Below, piece after piece: positions 4,723 through 6,028 of a DNA stretch of 6,028 nt. The translations under genes were made by a program, and so were the position numbers. The notes beneath the pieces were generated by a model. The model was not told where the DNA came from, made no database searches, and was given only the letters and a program-made list of their open reading frames with translations. Position 1 is the stretch's first letter. The number at the start of each line of letters is the position of its first letter. Source of the DNA: Lachnospiraceae bacterium UBA3774 (GTDB taxonomy: Bacteria; Bacillota; Clostridia; Lachnospirales; Lachnospiraceae); the NCBI GenBank assembly GCA_002369255.1, contig DFFO01000088.1, positions 1-6,028 of the forward strand, written 5' to 3'.

Positions 4723-6028
4723 TTACAGAATGCTTTCGAGCGCTTCTTTTGCAGCTCTTATCGAGTCGGTATCTTCGGGAGTGATATTCTTGATATTCGC
4801 TCTTCGGACTGCCTTTTTGAGTTCGGAAAGCCTGCCTTTTATGAGGCTTCTTTTTTCTTTTGACATCGTCTTTTTCTGTTCTGAAAGAATGGCTTCTGTT
4901 CTTGAGGCAAGATCTACCGCGTCGTTGTACAGCGTTACAAAAGCTCCCTGTCTGGCGTCTTGTTTTTCAAAAGCGGCAGCGTCTTTTATCGCCCTTTCGA
5001 TCTCTTCGTCCGAAAGATTTGAGCTTGCGGTGATGGTTACCGACTGAGATTTTCCGGTTCCGAGGTCCTTTGCGGAAACATTAAGTATTCCGTTCGCATC
5101 GATATCAAATGTCACCTCTATCTGCGGAACTCCCCGTAATGCACGCTTTATCCCACTGAGTCTGAAATTGCCGATAAGCTTGTTGTCCCTGGCAAAATGC
5201 CGTTCTCCCTGCAGGACTTTTATGTCGACAGAGGTCTGGAAATTTGCGGCCGTAGTAAATATCTGACTGTATCTTGTTGGAATTGTGGAATTTTTTTCTA
5301 TAAGCCTTGTTGCCACGCCTCCGATCGTTTCTATGGAAAGAGAAAGCGGTGTGACGTCCATCAGCAGCACTTCATTCAGTCCCGCTTCACCTCCGAGCTT
5401 TCCGCCCTGAACGGCTGCTCCGAGGGCAACGCACTCATCGGGATTTAGATTTTTGCTCGGCGTGATCCCGGTGATCGATCTGACTTTTTCAGCAACTGCA
5501 GGAATACGGGTCGAGCCGCCCACGAGGATTATGCGCGAAAGATCTCCGGAAGATATTTTTGCATCGCGAAGAGCTGTTTCGACCGGGCCTCGCGTGCGTT
5601 CTACCAGATCATAGGTAAGTTCGTCAAACTTTGCCCGCGTAAGAGTGATATCCATGTGTCTTGCGCCATCTTTTCCCGTAGCGATAAAAGGAAGATTTAC
5701 AGTGACCGAAGTGGTGGATGAAAGCTCTTTTTTTGCTTTTTCGGCGGCCTCGGAAACACGCTGCATGGCTGTAACGTCTTTTGAAAGATCTATGCCGTCG
5801 GTCCTTTTGAACTCCTTTATAAGATAGTCGGAAACAGCCTTGTCAAAGTCGTCTCCACCGAGATGATTGTCTCCGGAGACCGCGATCACCTCGATAACTC
5901 CCCCGCCGATTTCTATCACGGAAACGTCAAAAGTACCGCCGCCGAGATCAAAGACCATAACCTTTTGCTGCTGCCTGCTCTCAAGGCCGTATGCGAGCGC
6001 AGCTGCCGTAGGTTCGTTTACGATACGT
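4723..6028 (-). CDS. dnaK: Hsp70 chaperone DnaK, C-terminal 434 residues (gene continues past right edge); short lid, possibly a paralogue
   Basis: ATP-driven cytoplasmic chaperone. The frame is open to the window edge, beginning RIVNEPTAAALAYGLES, so about 140-165 N-terminal residues including phosphate-1 are missing. Fragment numbering: phosphate-2 loop DLGGGTFD at 27-34, SGDNHLGGDDFD at 51-62, adenosine motif VGGSTR at 169-174, interdomain linker VLLMDVTPL at 220-228, then the beta substrate-binding domain (TTAANFQTS, VLQGER, VPQIEVTFDIDANGILNVSAKD) and a lid from about 337. The lid is only about 98 residues and ends at AKEALESIL, without the disordered, often acidic tail of standard DnaK. 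The family LGIET is LSIET here, and the usual PAP before RG(V/M)PQIEV is replaced (GIKRALRGVPQ). With a terminator following and no dnaJ, this may be a second, specialised DnaK rather than the main heat-shock copy. The internal ATG at 5958 is not the start. Confidence 0.95.
   Translation of the reverse strand, partial: RIVNEPTAAALAYGLESRQQQKVMVFDLGGGTFDVSVIEIGGGVIEVIAVSGDNHLGGDDFDKAVSDYLIKEFKRTDGIDLSKDVTAMQRVSEAAEKAKKELSSTTSVTVNLPFIATGKDGARHMDITLTRAKFDELTYDLVERTRGPVETALRDAKISSGDLSRIILVGGSTRIPAVAEKVRSITGITPSKNLNPDECVALGAAVQGGKLGGEAGLNEVLLMDVTPLSLSIETIGGVATRLIEKNSTIPTRYSQIFTTAANFQTSVDIKVLQGERHFARDNKLIGNFRLSGIKRALRGVPQIEVTFDIDANGILNVSAKDLGTGKSQSVTITASSNLSDEEIERAIKDAAAFEKQDARQGAFVTLYNDAVDLASRTEAILSEQKKTMSKEKRSLIKGRLSELKKAVRRANIKNITPEDTDSIRAAKEALESIL

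Noticed and set aside
4448..5047. Plus-strand open frame of 199 codons from the repeats into dnaK
   Set aside because: It is the antisense of the dnaK 3' end joined to the repeat frame and has no independent protein signature.

Overview
This is a 6 kb stretch of a Gram-positive chromosome, most likely from class Clostridia (an anaerobic Firmicute, possibly an Oscillospirales/Ruminococcaceae-type gut or rumen bacterium). The evidence is a DUF4364 protein (a family typical of Clostridia), strong AGGAGG-type ribosome binding sites, sigma-A type promoters, a Firmicute-like rpsF-ssb-rpsR operon and the sequence flavour of the Rho, TrpRS and DnaK proteins. The base composition looks moderate, with AT-rich promoter regions. 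The assignment below class level is a guess.

Layout, left to right. Positions 1-1720 (minus strand): the first 49 codons of trpS (tryptophanyl-tRNA synthetase, running off the left edge) lie directly downstream of a complete rho gene (transcription termination factor). The two are 12 bp apart and probably co-transcribed from a promoter near 1819-1846. Positions 1721-1961 are a divergent control region. On its other side a plus-strand gene encodes a small winged-helix DUF4364 protein, preceded by a good promoter and a 19-bp palindrome at the predicted transcription start. A bidirectional terminator (2499-2526) separates it from the convergent minus-strand operon rpsF-ssb-rpsR (3598 down to 2534), which encodes ribosomal protein bS6, single-stranded DNA-binding protein and bS18. 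This operon has a strong extended -10 promoter and a leader that can fold over its own Shine-Dalgarno sequence.

Divergent from rpsF, a plus-strand gene (3819-4385) encodes an APRT-like phosphoribosyltransferase with its own promoter and terminator. The 337-bp gap between it and the convergent dnaK gene holds two terminators. Between them sits a short array: three near-identical 37-bp cores with inverted-repeat ends, separated by two similar 26-bp spacers (63-bp period). The right end of the window (4723-6028, minus strand) is the 3' three quarters of a dnaK/Hsp70 gene with a short C-terminal lid and no dnaJ after it.

Most of the content is core information-processing machinery: transcription termination, tRNA charging, ribosome assembly, replication/repair, nucleotide salvage and protein folding. 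The least explained items are the 63-bp repeat array, the disordered AT-hook-like insertion in Rho, the rpsF leader fold, the palindrome in front of the DUF4364 gene and the shortened, possibly paralogous DnaK. I saw no convincing evidence for a wholly new multi-gene system here.
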